From Methylobacterium sp. Leaf125 (GTDB lineage Bacteria; Pseudomonadota; Alphaproteobacteria; Rhizobiales; Beijerinckiaceae): 64,000 nt of DNA. The position numbers and the translations under genes are program-made. Shown here piece after piece: positions 47,053 through 56,163 of the stretch (position 1 is the stretch's first letter; every line of letters starts with the position of its first letter). The notes below the pieces were generated by a model. It did not search any database, was not told where the DNA came from, and was given only the letters and a program-made list of their open reading frames with translations. The stretch is taken from positions 799,495-863,494 of the forward strand of contig NZ_LMNU01000001.1 of assembly GCF_001423085.1 (NCBI RefSeq), given 5' to 3'.

Positions 47053-47365
47053 CCACACTCTCCAGCCGGACGGCCTGAATGGGGCGACCCGGGACACAAA
47101 ACGAAGCCGTTCGGCAAAACGCGGCGGGCGGCGGGTCCGATCCCATCGGATGCGCAACACCGGCGAGCGTTGCCCCGACATAATGTCCGCACCGGCTGGA
47201 AGCAAGCTTTTCCCGATGCAGCCCGGTGGTGAACCCGGAACAATCCTCACGAGGATTCTAGAAAATCAAGATTCGACGCGGGATTTCACGCTTTGCGGCC
47301 GGTGATGTCGAGGCGTCGCGCGCGTGGCCGGATCGCGTGCTCCGCCGGGGGCGGCCGGTCATGCG
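47053..47365. other. infA upstream region with a perfect palindrome
   Basis: Non-coding. It contains AATCCTC-AC-GAGGATT at 47242-47257 (7-bp arms), with an A/T-richer stretch beside it (TCTAGAAAATCAAG, 47257-47270). On the minus strand this would lie in a promoter or operator position ~200 bp before infA, or act as a weak terminator of the upstream binding-protein gene. No T-run is present. Confidence 0.45.
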
Positions 47366-48553
47366 TCAGGGCGTGACGTCGTTGCCGGAAAAGTCGATCC
47401 GCCCGTCCGGCATCCGCTTCCAGGCCTGCAGGATGGTGGCGGGGCGACGGGGATCGGGCTTGAGGTCGCCCCTGGCATCGTAGGCGAGGTCGCCGAGGAT
47501 CGTCCGCAGGGTCCGGCCCTGATGCAGGTAGGCCGCCACCGCCCGGCCGTCCGCCGATCCGGCGCCGAGGACCCCCTGGCGCAGGACCTCGACGGCCGCG
47601 TAGGCCTGGGCGGCCACGGCGTTCGCCTCCGGGCTGCGCGGCCCCTTGGCCGTCTTCATGTCGGAGGCCTTGGCGTCGGGCGCCTTCGCGTCGGGCGCCT
47701 TGGGCTCGGGCAGCCGGGGCGGGTCGGCCGGGAGGGTCATCACCGTGCCCTCGGCAGCCGGCCCGGCGGCCTGGGGAAAGGCCGGATCGAGGAGTCCGTC
47801 GCTGCCCACCAGGGGCGCGGTCACACCGGCGTCGCGCAGGCCGCGCAGGAGCACGGCCGCGTCCGGCGCGAGCCCCCCGAAATACACCACCTCGACACGC
47901 GCCCGCTTCAGGCGCGCCACCAGTCCGGAGACGTCGCGTTCGCCGCGGCTCAGGGTCTCGAAGGCCGCCTCCGGCTGGTCGGCCGCCTTGAGGACGCGGC
48001 TCACGCCCTCCGCGAGGCTGCGTCCGAACGGGCTCTTGTCGTGCACGAGGGCGATGCGCTGGCCGCCGTGATGGCCGAGGAGGTAGGCGCCGGCGAGCCG
48101 CGCCTGCTCGGCCTCGTTCGGCACGGTGCGGAAGACGTTCCAGAGGCCCTTGGCCGTCAGGGCGGCGGAGCCGGTACCCGGCGTCACCGCGACGATGCCG
48201 GCCTCCTCGTAGACCGGCATCGCCAGGCCCGCGACACCGGCATTGAAGGGGCCGACCACGAGGCCGACCCGCTCGGCGGCGAACCGCCGGGCGACGGCGA
48301 GGCCCTGCTTGCCCTCGCCCGCATCGTCGGCCACCACCAGGACGAGGCGCTGCCCGTTGACGCCGCCGGCCCGGTTGAGGTCGGCCACCGCCTGTTCGGC
48401 CCCGAGCCGCAGGCCCTGTCCGAAGGCGGCGTCCGGGCCGGTCAGCGGCGCCGACAGGCCGATCCGGACCTGCGCCTCGGCGGAGCCGGTCGCCGAACCC
48501 ATCAGAAGGCCGGCGACGGCGAGGGCGCAGGCGGTGGCGCGGAGGCTGGGCAT
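47366..48553 (-). CDS. Periplasmic ligand-binding protein, branched-chain amino-acid type
   Basis: 395 aa, type I periplasmic binding fold. A signal peptide (~1-30, cleavage near AEAQV) is followed by RIGLSAPLTGPDAAFGQGL, the classic start of Leu/Ile/Val-binding proteins, then NGQRLVLVVADDAGEGKQG. Later parts include VYFGGLAPDAAVLLRGLRDAG and VGSDGLLDP. A Lys/Ala/Pro/Asp repeat (KAPDAKAPDAKASD) lies near residue ~285 in a loop. No liv permease or ATPase genes are adjacent, so it may feed a transporter encoded elsewhere or be a sensor component. The start ATG 48553 is chosen because the signal peptide begins there. Confidence 0.87.
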   Translation of the reverse strand: MPSLRATACALAVAGLLMGSATGSAEAQVRIGLSAPLTGPDAAFGQGLRLGAEQAVADLNRAGGVNGQRLVLVVADDAGEGKQGLAVARRFAAERVGLVVGPFNAGVAGLAMPVYEEAGIVAVTPGTGSAALTAKGLWNVFRTVPNEAEQARLAGAYLLGHHGGQRIALVHDKSPFGRSLAEGVSRVLKAADQPEAAFETLSRGERDVSGLVARLKRARVEVVYFGGLAPDAAVLLRGLRDAGVTAPLVGSDGLLDPAFPQAAGPAAEGTVMTLPADPPRLPEPKAPDAKAPDAKASDMKTAKGPRSPEANAVAAQAYAAVEVLRQGVLGAGSADGRAVAAYLHQGRTLRTILGDLAYDARGDLKPDPRRPATILQAWKRMPDGRIDFSGNDVTP

Positions 48554-48769
48554 CGGGGCACGGGTCCATCGAGGCGGGTGGGCGTGGCCGCACGATAGGG
48601 CTGCCCGGTCGGTGCGGGAAGTCACGCCCCGATGCCCGCGCCGCAGGGCTCGCATTGCCACGGCGGCGCGGGACCTTACCTCCTTTTCTCGGGTTTCCCT
48701 CCATGTCCCCGGGTTTCCATCCATGTTTCACGTGGCGGGTGCGATCCCGCGCCGGAGTTCGTCAGGACC

Positions 48770-49093
<324 letters not shown>

Positions 49094-49102
49094 GGCGCCG
49101 GC

Positions 49103-49804
49103 ATGCAGCTCGAGACCCTCGCGATCCTCAACGCCGAGCGCGCCGCGCGCCGCGCCGCCATCCTGGTGACCGACCTCGACGGTGGGGCCCAGCGGGTGGT
49201 GCGCGAGGCCGAGATCGCCGGCGATCCCCTGGCCGACCTCCTCGCCCGCCACCTCGCCGCCGGCAAGAGCGGCCTCGCCGAGGCGGACGGCCGCTCCGTC
49301 TTCCTCACCGTGCAGGCGCCCCCGGTGCGCCTGGTGGTGATCGGCGCCGTGCATATCAGCCAGGCCCTCTGCCCGATGGCCCGCGCCCTCGACCTCGCCG
49401 TCACCGTCATCGATCCGCGCACCGCCTTCGCCACGCCGGAGCGCTTCCCCGGCATCGACCTCGTGGCCGAATGGCCGGACGACGCCCTGGCCGGGCCGGT
49501 CCCACCCCTCGACCGCTACTGCGCCGTGGCGGCCCTGACCCACGACCCGAAGATCGATGACCCGGCCCTGGCCGCCGCGCTCCGGGCGGGGTGTTTCTAT
49601 GTCGGGGCCCTCGGCTCCCGCAAAACCCACGCGGCCCGCGTGGCCCGGCTGGCCCAGGCCGGGTTCTCGGAGACCGAGATCGGCCGGATCGCGGCGCCGA
49701 TCGGCCTTTCCATCCAGGCGGTCAGCCCGGCTGAGATCGCGGTCTCGATCCTGGCGCAGATCATCGCGGCGCAGCGCACCCCCCGCAGCGGAGCCGCCGC
49801 GTGA
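49103..49804 (+). CDS. XdhC-family protein, Rossmann-domain form
   Basis: 233 aa. The N-terminal ~95 residues resemble a degenerate XdhC_CoxI half (AAILVTDLDGGAQRV). The C-terminal Rossmann domain (~98-225) has VRLVVIGAVHISQALCPMA, VIDPRTAFATPERFP, VAALTHDPKIDDPAL and FYVGALGSRKTHAARVARL, all typical of XdhC. It overlaps the next gene by 4 bp. It probably works with the preceding protein as a split XdhC pair. Confidence 0.87.
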   Translation: MQLETLAILNAERAARRAAILVTDLDGGAQRVVREAEIAGDPLADLLARHLAAGKSGLAEADGRSVFLTVQAPPVRLVVIGAVHISQALCPMARALDLAVTVIDPRTAFATPERFPGIDLVAEWPDDALAGPVPPLDRYCAVAALTHDPKIDDPALAAALRAGCFYVGALGSRKTHAARVARLAQAGFSETEIGRIAAPIGLSIQAVSPAEIAVSILAQIIAAQRTPRSGAAA

Positions 49805-50826
49805 AGTTCGGATCCGTCCCGACGCGCGAGGCCGCCGGGCTGATCGCCGCCCATACGGTGCGGTCCCACGACGTGACCCTGCGCAAGGGCCGGGTGATCC
49901 CGGCCGAGGACGCCGCGCGCCTCGCGGCCGCCGGGCTGTCCGAGCTCGTGGCCGTCACCCTCGAGCCGGGCGACGTGGCCGAGGATCTGGCGGCCGAACG
50001 CCTCGCCGCCCATCTCGCCGGTCCGCACCTGGACCGCGAACGGCCCTTCACCGGCCGCTGCAACCTGCACGCGGCGACCGCCGGGCTCCTGCACATCGAC
50101 CGGGCCGCCATCGACGCCGTCAACGGTGTCGACGAGGCGATCACGGTGGCGACGCTCGCGCCCTACAAGCCGGTGGTGGCCGGCGAGATGGTCGCCACGG
50201 TGAAGATCATTCCCTACGCGGTCCCGGGCGCGGCCCTCGACCGGGCCTGTGGCGCCGCGCCCGCCGGGGCGCTCGCGGTGGCGCCCTACCGGTTGACCCG
50301 GGTCGCCGTGGTCTCGACCCTGCTGCCCGGCCTGAAGCCGGCGACCATCGACAAGACGCTGGCCAGCCTGCGCCACCGCCTCGCCCCGACGGGGGCCGAC
50401 CTCGTCACCGACGCCCGGGTGCCCCATCGGCGCGAGGCCGTGTCCGAGGCGATCCGGGCGGCCGTCACCGAGGATCGCGCCGAGCTGGTCGTGGTGTTCG
50501 GCGCCTCGGCCATCGCCGACCGGCGCGACGTGATTCCCGCCGGGATCGAGGCGGCGGGCGGGCACGTCGAGCATCTCGGGATGCCGGTGGACCCGGGCAA
50601 CCTCCTCCTGGTCGGACGGGTCGCCGACGTGCCGGTCATCGGCGCGCCGGGCTGCGCGCGATCGCCCAAGGAGAACGGCTTCGACTGGGTGTTGCACCGG
50701 CTGCTCGCCGGCCTCGCCGTGACCCGGGCCGACATCGTCACCCTCGGCGTCGGCGGGCTCCTCATGGAGATCGTGTCGCGGCCCCAGCCCCGTTCCGGCG
50801 GCGACCCGGCCGAAGACGATGCGTGA
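49801..50826 (+). CDS. Molybdopterin-binding protein, MoeA/MogA-like
   Basis: 341 aa. The N-terminal part (~1-160) is a MoeA-like segment (TREAAGLIAAHTVR, GRVIPAEDAARLAAAGL). The C-terminal part (~165-310) has the MoCF_biosynth fold, with VVVFGASAIADRRDVIPAGIEAAGG in place of the usual GGTS motif and MPVDPGNLLLVGRV. This group accompanies CoxI/XdhC genes and may insert molybdenum or carry the cofactor. It overlaps the previous gene (GTGA) and is followed by the MobA-like gene after 18 bp. Confidence 0.83.
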   Translation: MKFGSVPTREAAGLIAAHTVRSHDVTLRKGRVIPAEDAARLAAAGLSELVAVTLEPGDVAEDLAAERLAAHLAGPHLDRERPFTGRCNLHAATAGLLHIDRAAIDAVNGVDEAITVATLAPYKPVVAGEMVATVKIIPYAVPGAALDRACGAAPAGALAVAPYRLTRVAVVSTLLPGLKPATIDKTLASLRHRLAPTGADLVTDARVPHRREAVSEAIRAAVTEDRAELVVVFGASAIADRRDVIPAGIEAAGGHVEHLGMPVDPGNLLLVGRVADVPVIGAPGCARSPKENGFDWVLHRLLAGLAVTRADIVTLGVGGLLMEIVSRPQPRSGGDPAEDDA

Positions 50827-50844
50827 GGACGATGCCTGAACTCG

Positions 50845-51432
50845 ATGCCTGAATTGGGACTCATCCTGCTGGCGGCCGGGCGCGGGACGCGCTTCGGCGC
50901 GGAGCCGAAGCTGCTGCAGCCGCTCGCCGGGCGGCCGCTCGTGCGCCACGCCGCGGAGGCCGCGCTCGCCTCCGGGCTCGGCCCGGTGGTGGCGGTGCTC
51001 GGCGCCCATGCCGACCGGGTCGGCGACGCCCTCGACGGGCTCGCTCTCGCCCGGGTCGTGAACCCGGCCTATGCGGACGGCCTCGCCACCTCGCTCCAGG
51101 CCGGCCTCGCGGCCCTGCCGGCGGGGCTCGGCGGCGCGATCGTGCTCCTTGGCGACATGCCGCGCGTGACCGCCCGCCACCTCACCGACCTGGCCGACGC
51201 CTTCCGCCGGGCGGACCCGGCCCCATCGGCCGTCGTGCCGGTCCATGCCGGCCGGCGCGGCAACCCGGTGCTCCTGAACCTGGATCGCCTGGCCCCGGCC
51301 CTCGCCGGCCTCTCGGGCGACCAGGGCGCCGGGCGCCTGCTCGCCGGACGCGCCGACGTGCTCGAATGCCCGATGGATGCGGGCGTCGGCCTCGACGTCG
51401 ATACGCCGGACGGTCTCGCGGCCCTCCGGTGA
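50845..51432 (+). CDS. MobA-like nucleotidyltransferase (MocA type)
   Basis: 195 aa. NTP-transferase fold: LGLILLAAGRGTRFGAEPKLLQPLAG (nucleotide loop with the GxGxRxG and Lys), LARVVNPAYADGLATSLQAGL, IVLLGDMPRVTARHL (metal-binding Asp) and RRGNPVLLNLDRLAP. The spacing fits molybdopterin cytidylyltransferase (MocA), which makes the MCD cofactor used by xanthine-dehydrogenase-family enzymes, in line with the XdhC pair upstream. It ends the cassette. Confidence 0.87.
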   Translation: MPELGLILLAAGRGTRFGAEPKLLQPLAGRPLVRHAAEAALASGLGPVVAVLGAHADRVGDALDGLALARVVNPAYADGLATSLQAGLAALPAGLGGAIVLLGDMPRVTARHLTDLADAFRRADPAPSAVVPVHAGRRGNPVLLNLDRLAPALAGLSGDQGAGRLLAGRADVLECPMDAGVGLDVDTPDGLAALR

Positions 51433-51436
51433 GGTC

Positions 51437-51607
51437 TCAGTCCTGCGCCGCCCGCACCGGCGCGCGCTTGGCCTCGGCCCGGCAGCGGTCCGAGCAGTAG
51501 CGGACCTCGTCCCAGACCCGCTCCCACTTCTTGCGCCACGCGAACGGCTTGCCGCACTGGACGCAGATTTTGGTGGGCAGGTCGGCCTTCTTGCGCATCC
51601 GCGCCAT
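51437..51607 (-). CDS. DUF2256 zinc-ribbon protein
   Basis: A 56-aa basic protein. The cysteines CVQCGK and CSDRCR fit a four-Cys zinc ribbon and [19 protein letters not shown] is the DUF2256 signature. Function unknown; the family is often encoded next to cryptochrome/photolyase-related genes, and here an FeS photolyase lies ~1.1 kb away on the other strand. The 3' end is 4 bp from the convergent MobA-like gene. Start ATG 51607. Confidence 0.87.
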   Translation of the reverse strand: MARMRKKADLPTKICVQCGKPFAWRKKWERVWDEVRYCSDRCRAEAKRAPVRAAQD

Positions 51608-51657
51608 GGGATCTGCTCGATCGCTCTCGTGGGGGTGTCGCTTCGATGGAGGGCGGT

Positions 51658-52524
51658 CTACCGCCCCAGCTGTCCGGCCTCGCTGGCCGGGACCGGGCTC
51701 CAGCGGTTGAGCTGGATGTAGCCGTCGCGGGCGGCGATGACGACGTGGCGGCGGTAGCGCTGCACCACCGTCCCGGGCGCATGGCGATGCGCCTCGCGCC
51801 AGCCCTCGGCCGCCGCCACGTAGACCCGGGATTCGCCGACCCGGGCGATCGTCTCGATCGTGCCGAAGGCCCGGACCCGGCGCAGGATCGCCTCGACCTC
51901 GGAGCGGAAATCCAGGGTGCGGTCCGCATCCGTCACCCGCGGCCAGTACGAGCCGGTGCCCTGGGGGGCGGGCGTGCGCCAGAGGGCGGGCAGGTCCCGG
52001 GCGATGGGGCCGGCGGCGATGCGGCGCGCCGCCATCTGGCACTTGGCGAGCAGGGTCTCGTGCGATTCCAGGGCTGCAAGCGGGAAGCGCTCCTGGGCCA
52101 GGATGTCGCCGGTGTCGAAGCCGTCCTCGGCGAGGACGTGGGCGGTGACGCCCCAGTCCGGCTGCCCGTCGCTGATCGCCTTGAACAGCGGGTAGGGCCC
52201 GCGGCCCAGGGGAAGCGGGGAGGGGTGGAAGTTCAGCGCGTAGGCGGCTTGGCCCCGCCAGCCCCGGATCAGCCAGGGATAGCCGGCCACCACCAGGGCC
52301 CAGTCCCGGCCCTGCGTCTCCGCGAGCCCGGTGAGGTCCTCCGGCCGCATCCGCGAGATCTGGATCGGCACGCGGTGGCGGCGGGCCTGGGCCACCACCG
52401 CCTCGTTGTGGTCGTAGATCCCGTCGCAGGGCCGGGTGAACAGCTTGATCGGCGTCCAGCCCGCCCCGATCAGGGCCTCGAACACGCCGCCGAGGAAATC
52501 GATTCCGGCAAAGGCGAACTTCAT
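51658..52524 (-). CDS. Formyltransferase (methionyl-tRNA formyltransferase-like)
   Basis: 288 aa. The formyl-transferase N-domain has [15 protein letters not shown] at the start, [20 protein letters not shown] (the Asn-x-His-Pro-Ser/Leu-Pro active site) and [17 protein letters not shown] (catalytic Asp). The C-domain (~205-280) is Fmt-like. It differs from a housekeeping Fmt in lacking the SLLPRYRGAAP sequence, so a formyltransferase for another amine (for example a sugar amine) is plausible. The start is ATG 52524. It lies 50 bp upstream of the DUF2256 gene on the same strand, possibly co-transcribed. Confidence 0.83.
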   Translation of the reverse strand: MKFAFAGIDFLGGVFEALIGAGWTPIKLFTRPCDGIYDHNEAVVAQARRHRVPIQISRMRPEDLTGLAETQGRDWALVVAGYPWLIRGWRGQAAYALNFHPSPLPLGRGPYPLFKAISDGQPDWGVTAHVLAEDGFDTGDILAQERFPLAALESHETLLAKCQMAARRIAAGPIARDLPALWRTPAPQGTGSYWPRVTDADRTLDFRSEVEAILRRVRAFGTIETIARVGESRVYVAAAEGWREAHRHAPGTVVQRYRRHVVIAARDGYIQLNRWSPVPASEAGQLGR

Positions 52525-52636
52525 GCGGCTCCCGACGGTCCTGCGACGTCACGGATCGGTCGATCCCGCGCAAGGACGGCTCCCCGTCCCCGGCACCCGC
52601 CATACCTAACCGATCGGGAGCGAATTGGGAGCGGGC

Positions 52637-52769
52637 ATGACGGCGGAGCGGACATGAGGCGGGAGCGGCGATGAGGCGGGACTTCGTCACCGACGAGGCG
52701 AGGCTGCCCGTGCCCGGCCGGTGCGCGCCGCAGGACGCCCGGCTGCGCCGTGGGCAGGCCGAGGGCTGA
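52637..52769 (+). other. Chain of overlapping mini-ORFs before the photolyase
   Basis: Three ATG-started frames follow each other with stop/start overlaps: 52637-52657 (6 codons, ATGA), 52654-52674 (6 codons, ATGA) and 52671-52769 (32 codons). The last stops where the photolyase frame reads CTG ATC (CTGA). The first two overlaps come from a 17-bp tandem repeat (starts at 52637, 52654, 52671). It could be a translated leader or simply a repeat. Confidence 0.4.
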
Positions 52770-54415
52770 TCCCCATCCGCACGCTCCGCTTCCTCCTCGG
52801 CGACCAGCTCACCCGCCGCATCGCCACCCTCACCGATCTCGATCCGGATCACGACGTGGTCCTGATGGTCGAGGTGCGCGCCGAGGCCACCTACGTGCGC
52901 CATCACAAGCAGAAGATCGCCTTCCTGTTCTCGGCGATGCGGCACTTCGCGGCGGAGCTGGAGGCGGAGGGCATCGCCGTCGACTATGTCCGCCTCGACG
53001 CGCCGGGCAACACCGGCAGCTTCACCGGCGAGCTGGAACGCGCGGTCGCGCGCCACGCCGTCGACCGCGTCGTCGTCACCGAGCCCGGCGAGTGGCGGGT
53101 CTGGGAGATGATGCAGGGCTGGCGCGCCGATCTCGGCCCGCCCGTGGAGATCCGCGACGACAACCGCTTCCTCTGCCCCCGCGCCGACTTCGCCGCCTGG
53201 GCCGGCGACCGGCGGAGCCTGCGCATGGAGACGTTCTACCGCGGCATGCGCCGCCGCACCGGCCTGCTTATGGAGGGAAGCGAGCCGACCGGCGGCCGCT
53301 GGAACTTCGACCCCGAGAATCGCAAGGGTCTGCCGAAGGGCCACGTCGTGCCCGAGCGCGTCGGCTTCCCGCCCGATGCCGTGACCGCGGAGGTCATCGC
53401 CCTGGTCGAGCACGCGTTCGCCGACCATTTCGGCGAGACCGACGCCTTCGCCTGGCCGGTCACCCGGGCCGAGGCCATCACCGCCTTCAAGCACTTCCTC
53501 GCCGTCGGCCTGCCGACCTTCGGCGACTATCAGGACGCGATGCGCGCGGACGCGCCGTTCCTGTACCACGCGCTGATCGCGCCGGCGCTGAATGCCGGGC
53601 TCCTCACGCCCGAGGAGGTCTGCCGGGCGGCGGAGCGGGCCTACCGCGCGGGCGCGGCGCCGCTTCACTGCGTCGAGGGCTTCATCCGCCAGATCCTCGG
53701 CTGGCGCGAATACGTGCGCGGCCTGTACTGGGCCCGGATGCCGGACTACGCGGCGTCGAACGCCCTCGCGGCCACCCGCGACCTGCCGTGGTTCTACTGG
53801 TCGGGCGAGACCGCGATGAACTGCCTGGCGCAGTGCATCGGCGCCACCCGCACCCATGCCTACGCCCACCACATCCAGCGCCTGATGGTGACGGGCAACT
53901 TCGCGCTCCTTGCCGGGATCGCGCCGGCGCAGGTCGAGGAATGGTACCTCGTCGTCTATGCCGATGCCTACGAGTGGGTCGAACTGCCCAACGTCCACGG
54001 CATGGTGCTCTGGGCCGATGGCGGCGTGATGGGCTCGAAGCCCTATGCGGCCTCGGGCGCCTATATCAACCGCATGTCGGATTACTGCCGGGGCTGCGCC
54101 TACGACGTGGCCAAGAAGTCGGGTCCCTCGGCCTGCCCGTTCAACTATCTCTACTGGAACTTCCTCATCCGGCACGCGGAACGCCTGGCGGACAATCCGC
54201 GCCTCGCCATGCCCTACCGCACCCTGGCGCGCATGGATCCGACGAAGCGGGCCGCGATCCTCGACGATGCGGCGCGCTTCCTCGACGGGCTCGACGCCGC
54301 GCCCTCGGCCGCCCCGGCCGACCAGGGCAGCCTCGCCCTGGCCGCGCCCCGGTCCGACCCCGCCCGCCGGCCGGCCCGGGATACGGCTACCACGGCGTCC
54401 AGACGGAAAGGGTGA
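52721..54415 (+). CDS. Cryptochrome/photolyase, FeS-containing bacterial type
   Basis: A 564-aa DNA-repair or light-sensing flavoprotein of the FeS-BCP (PhrB-like) group. The N-terminal Rossmann domain starts [12 protein letters not shown]. The substrate region is [15 protein letters not shown] and [18 protein letters not shown]-site segments are [10 protein letters not shown] and [15 protein letters not shown]. Four-cluster cysteines are visible near ~370 (NCLAQC), ~455 (YCRGC) and ~470 (SACPF). Members repair (6-4) photoproducts. The only in-frame start near the domain is GTG 52721; no strong ribosome-binding site is seen. Its 3' end overlaps the convergent BcsS gene by 29 bp. Confidence 0.88.
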   Translation: MRAAGRPAAPWAGRGLIPIRTLRFLLGDQLTRRIATLTDLDPDHDVVLMVEVRAEATYVRHHKQKIAFLFSAMRHFAAELEAEGIAVDYVRLDAPGNTGSFTGELERAVARHAVDRVVVTEPGEWRVWEMMQGWRADLGPPVEIRDDNRFLCPRADFAAWAGDRRSLRMETFYRGMRRRTGLLMEGSEPTGGRWNFDPENRKGLPKGHVVPERVGFPPDAVTAEVIALVEHAFADHFGETDAFAWPVTRAEAITAFKHFLAVGLPTFGDYQDAMRADAPFLYHALIAPALNAGLLTPEEVCRAAERAYRAGAAPLHCVEGFIRQILGWREYVRGLYWARMPDYAASNALAATRDLPWFYWSGETAMNCLAQCIGATRTHAYAHHIQRLMVTGNFALLAGIAPAQVEEWYLVVYADAYEWVELPNVHGMVLWADGGVMGSKPYAASGAYINRMSDYCRGCAYDVAKKSGPSACPFNYLYWNFLIRHAERLADNPRLAMPYRTLARMDPTKRAAILDDAARFLDGLDAAPSAAPADQGSLALAAPRSDPARRPARDTATTASRRKG

Positions 54416-55178
54416 GGTAGGGGCCGGAATCCTGATCGCCGGCGATTTGCAGACCCGCGGAGACGCGCACGTGGAAGCGACCGAGGGCGAAATCCGTCGC
54501 GTGCAGACCGACCGTCCATTTCCGGTAGCCGGTCTCGTCCCCGTAGAAGGCGAATTCCGGTCCGAGATAGGCGTCCCAGTGCCGATAGCCCCAGGCGAGG
54601 CGGCCCCAGGCGCTCATGCGGGTGGTGCCGGTGACCAGCGTGGCGGTGAACAGTGTCGCGTCGGTGGGATGGGCCCAGACCTCGCCGTGGAGGCGCAGGC
54701 CGAAGCGGGGTGGCAGGGCCCGGGCGCAGCCGCAGCCCGACACCGCCTCCATCGACCCTTCCGGGCCCGCGTAGGCGGCCACGACGCCCCAACCGGGAAA
54801 CCACTGATAGCCGAGCACGACCGCACCGACCGCGGTGTCGCGCGTGAGGGCGCCCTCGCGGCGGCGCTGGCCGCCGAGGCTCCCCAGGGCCACGAAGCCT
54901 TCCCGGTCGACCCGGTCCAGCGCCAGCTTCGCCCCGGTGGTCACGAAGACGGCGGGGCTCGCCTCCAGGCTGCCGAACAGGAGGGTCGAGGCTGGCGAAG
55001 ATTCCGAGGCCTGTGAGGTTTCCGAGGCCTGTGACGATGCCAAGGTCTGCGAGGATGCCAAGGTCTGCGAGGATGCCGAGACCGGCGTGCCAAGAAGGAA
55101 GGCGGCGCAGGCGGCCGGTCCGGCGAACCGCCCGCGCTTCCGCTTGTTCTCGGACAGGGCTGTGGCCGTCGCTCGCAC
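54387..55178 (-). CDS. bcsS: BcsS-family cellulose biosynthesis protein
   Basis: 263 aa. A signal peptide (~17-36, cleavage after VSASS) is followed by a Ser/Gln/Ala repeat ([17 protein letters not shown], ~36-60), then a beta-strand-rich domain (~65-263) with alternating hydrophobic residues and aromatic strand ends, probably an outer-membrane barrel: [47 protein letters not shown] and the terminal LSVWTPW. This pattern matches the BcsS family found in Methylobacterium-like organisms. No cellulose synthase (bcsA/B) is in the window, so the name rests on family resemblance. Confidence 0.72.
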   Translation of the reverse strand: MRATATALSENKRKRGRFAGPAACAAFLLGTPVSASSQTLASSQTLASSQASETSQASESSPASTLLFGSLEASPAVFVTTGAKLALDRVDREGFVALGSLGGQRRREGALTRDTAVGAVVLGYQWFPGWGVVAAYAGPEGSMEAVSGCGCARALPPRFGLRLHGEVWAHPTDATLFTATLVTGTTRMSAWGRLAWGYRHWDAYLGPEFAFYGDETGYRKWTVGLHATDFALGRFHVRVSAGLQIAGDQDSGPYLTLSVWTPW

Positions 55179-55512
55179 AGGCGTCCCACGTTCGACTCCG
55201 ATGACGGCCTGATTGTCATGGCGTCGAACATCAATAGCAATCTAAAATATAAAGACTATAATAGTTATCTAGCAGCAGTTGCATTTATCACAGCTCTTCG
55301 AGAACAAAACCCGATCAAAATACCTTAGAGAAAGCAGTCCGAACTTTAACAACCTGAAATTGATTGGTGGCGCGTGGGCCGTCGTCTCCGGTACGGCGAA
55401 CCGTGCAACGGCCGCATTTCACTGCCCTCCCGGCGCGCGGAAGCGCCGCTTGGCCTTGGCGCCCATCTCGGCTACAGCCCGGCTCAGGACCGTCGCCAAT
55501 GGCCGAGCTTTC
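55179..55512. other. AT-rich divergent spacer before exoD
   Basis: The stretch 55228-55372 is strikingly A/T-rich for this genome (for example AAAATATAAAGACTATAATAG). It contains a good -10 (TATAAT, 55257-55262) without a clear -35. An open frame runs from a TTG at 55279 into exoD, but codon bias begins only around 55500. A GAAC-N7-GATC at ~55306 is one base short of an SOS box. Probably the promoters of bcsS and exoD. Confidence 0.5.
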
Positions 55513-56115
55513 TTGTCACCAGCTGCCAGAACTTCCGAGGTTCTCACCGTGCTCGCCGAGCAGGAAGGGGAACGGCTGACCGTCGGCGAGATCGTCGCCG
55601 TCCTGAAGGATCGCGCCTTCGCGCTCCTCATCGTGATCCTCGGCCTGCCCAATTGCCTGCCGATGCCGCCGCCGATCCCCCTGGTCTGCGGCCTGCTGCT
55701 GCTGCTGGTGGCGATCCAGATCACGGCCGGCATGGCCTCCCCCTGGCTGCCCCGCGCGCTGCTGCGCCGGTCCGTCGCCCGCAGCGACGTCGAGCGGGCC
55801 GCCAACCGGGCCGTGCCGCTGCTGCGCCGACTCGAGCACTGGTCGCGCCCACGCATGAGCCTGTTCGAGACCGCCCTCGGCATGCGCGGCGTCGGCCTCA
55901 TCCTGCTGACCCTGTCGCTGGCCCTGATCGTGGCCGCGCCGATCGTGGGGCAGATCCCCCTCGGCCTCGCCATCTGCCTCGTCGGCCTCGGCCTCGTCGA
56001 GCGGGACGGCGTCGTGGTCCTGGGCGGCCTCGCCATCGGGGCGGTGGGCGTCCTGCTCAATGCCGGCTTCGTCTACGCCATCATCTCCGGCCTCATGAGC
56101 CTGTTCAACCTCTGA
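55513..56115 (+). CDS. exoD: ExoD family membrane protein
   Basis: An inner-membrane protein of the ExoD family, first described in Sinorhizobium exopolysaccharide and alkali-tolerance mutants; the biochemical role is unknown. Family landmarks: GERLTVGEIVAVLKDRAFALLIVILGLPNCLPMPPPIPLVCG and later RPRMSLFETALGMRGVGLILL. Four to five helices. The start is uncertain: TTG 55513 (200 aa) fits the usual length; GTG 55549 has a GAGG 8 nt upstream (188 aa); the frame is open back to 55279 through AT-rich non-coding-looking DNA. Confidence 0.8.
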   Translation: MSPAARTSEVLTVLAEQEGERLTVGEIVAVLKDRAFALLIVILGLPNCLPMPPPIPLVCGLLLLLVAIQITAGMASPWLPRALLRRSVARSDVERAANRAVPLLRRLEHWSRPRMSLFETALGMRGVGLILLTLSLALIVAAPIVGQIPLGLAICLVGLGLVERDGVVVLGGLAIGAVGVLLNAGFVYAIISGLMSLFNL

Positions 56116-56163
56116 CGGCGTGCCGCGCTGCGGGCCGACGCGCCCCGAGCGACCCTTCGCGGG

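Noticed and set aside
55306..55320. Second SOS box (GAAC-AAAACCC-GATC)
   Set aside because: The second half-site is GATC, not GAAC; the exact direct repeat is required by the alphaproteobacterial consensus.
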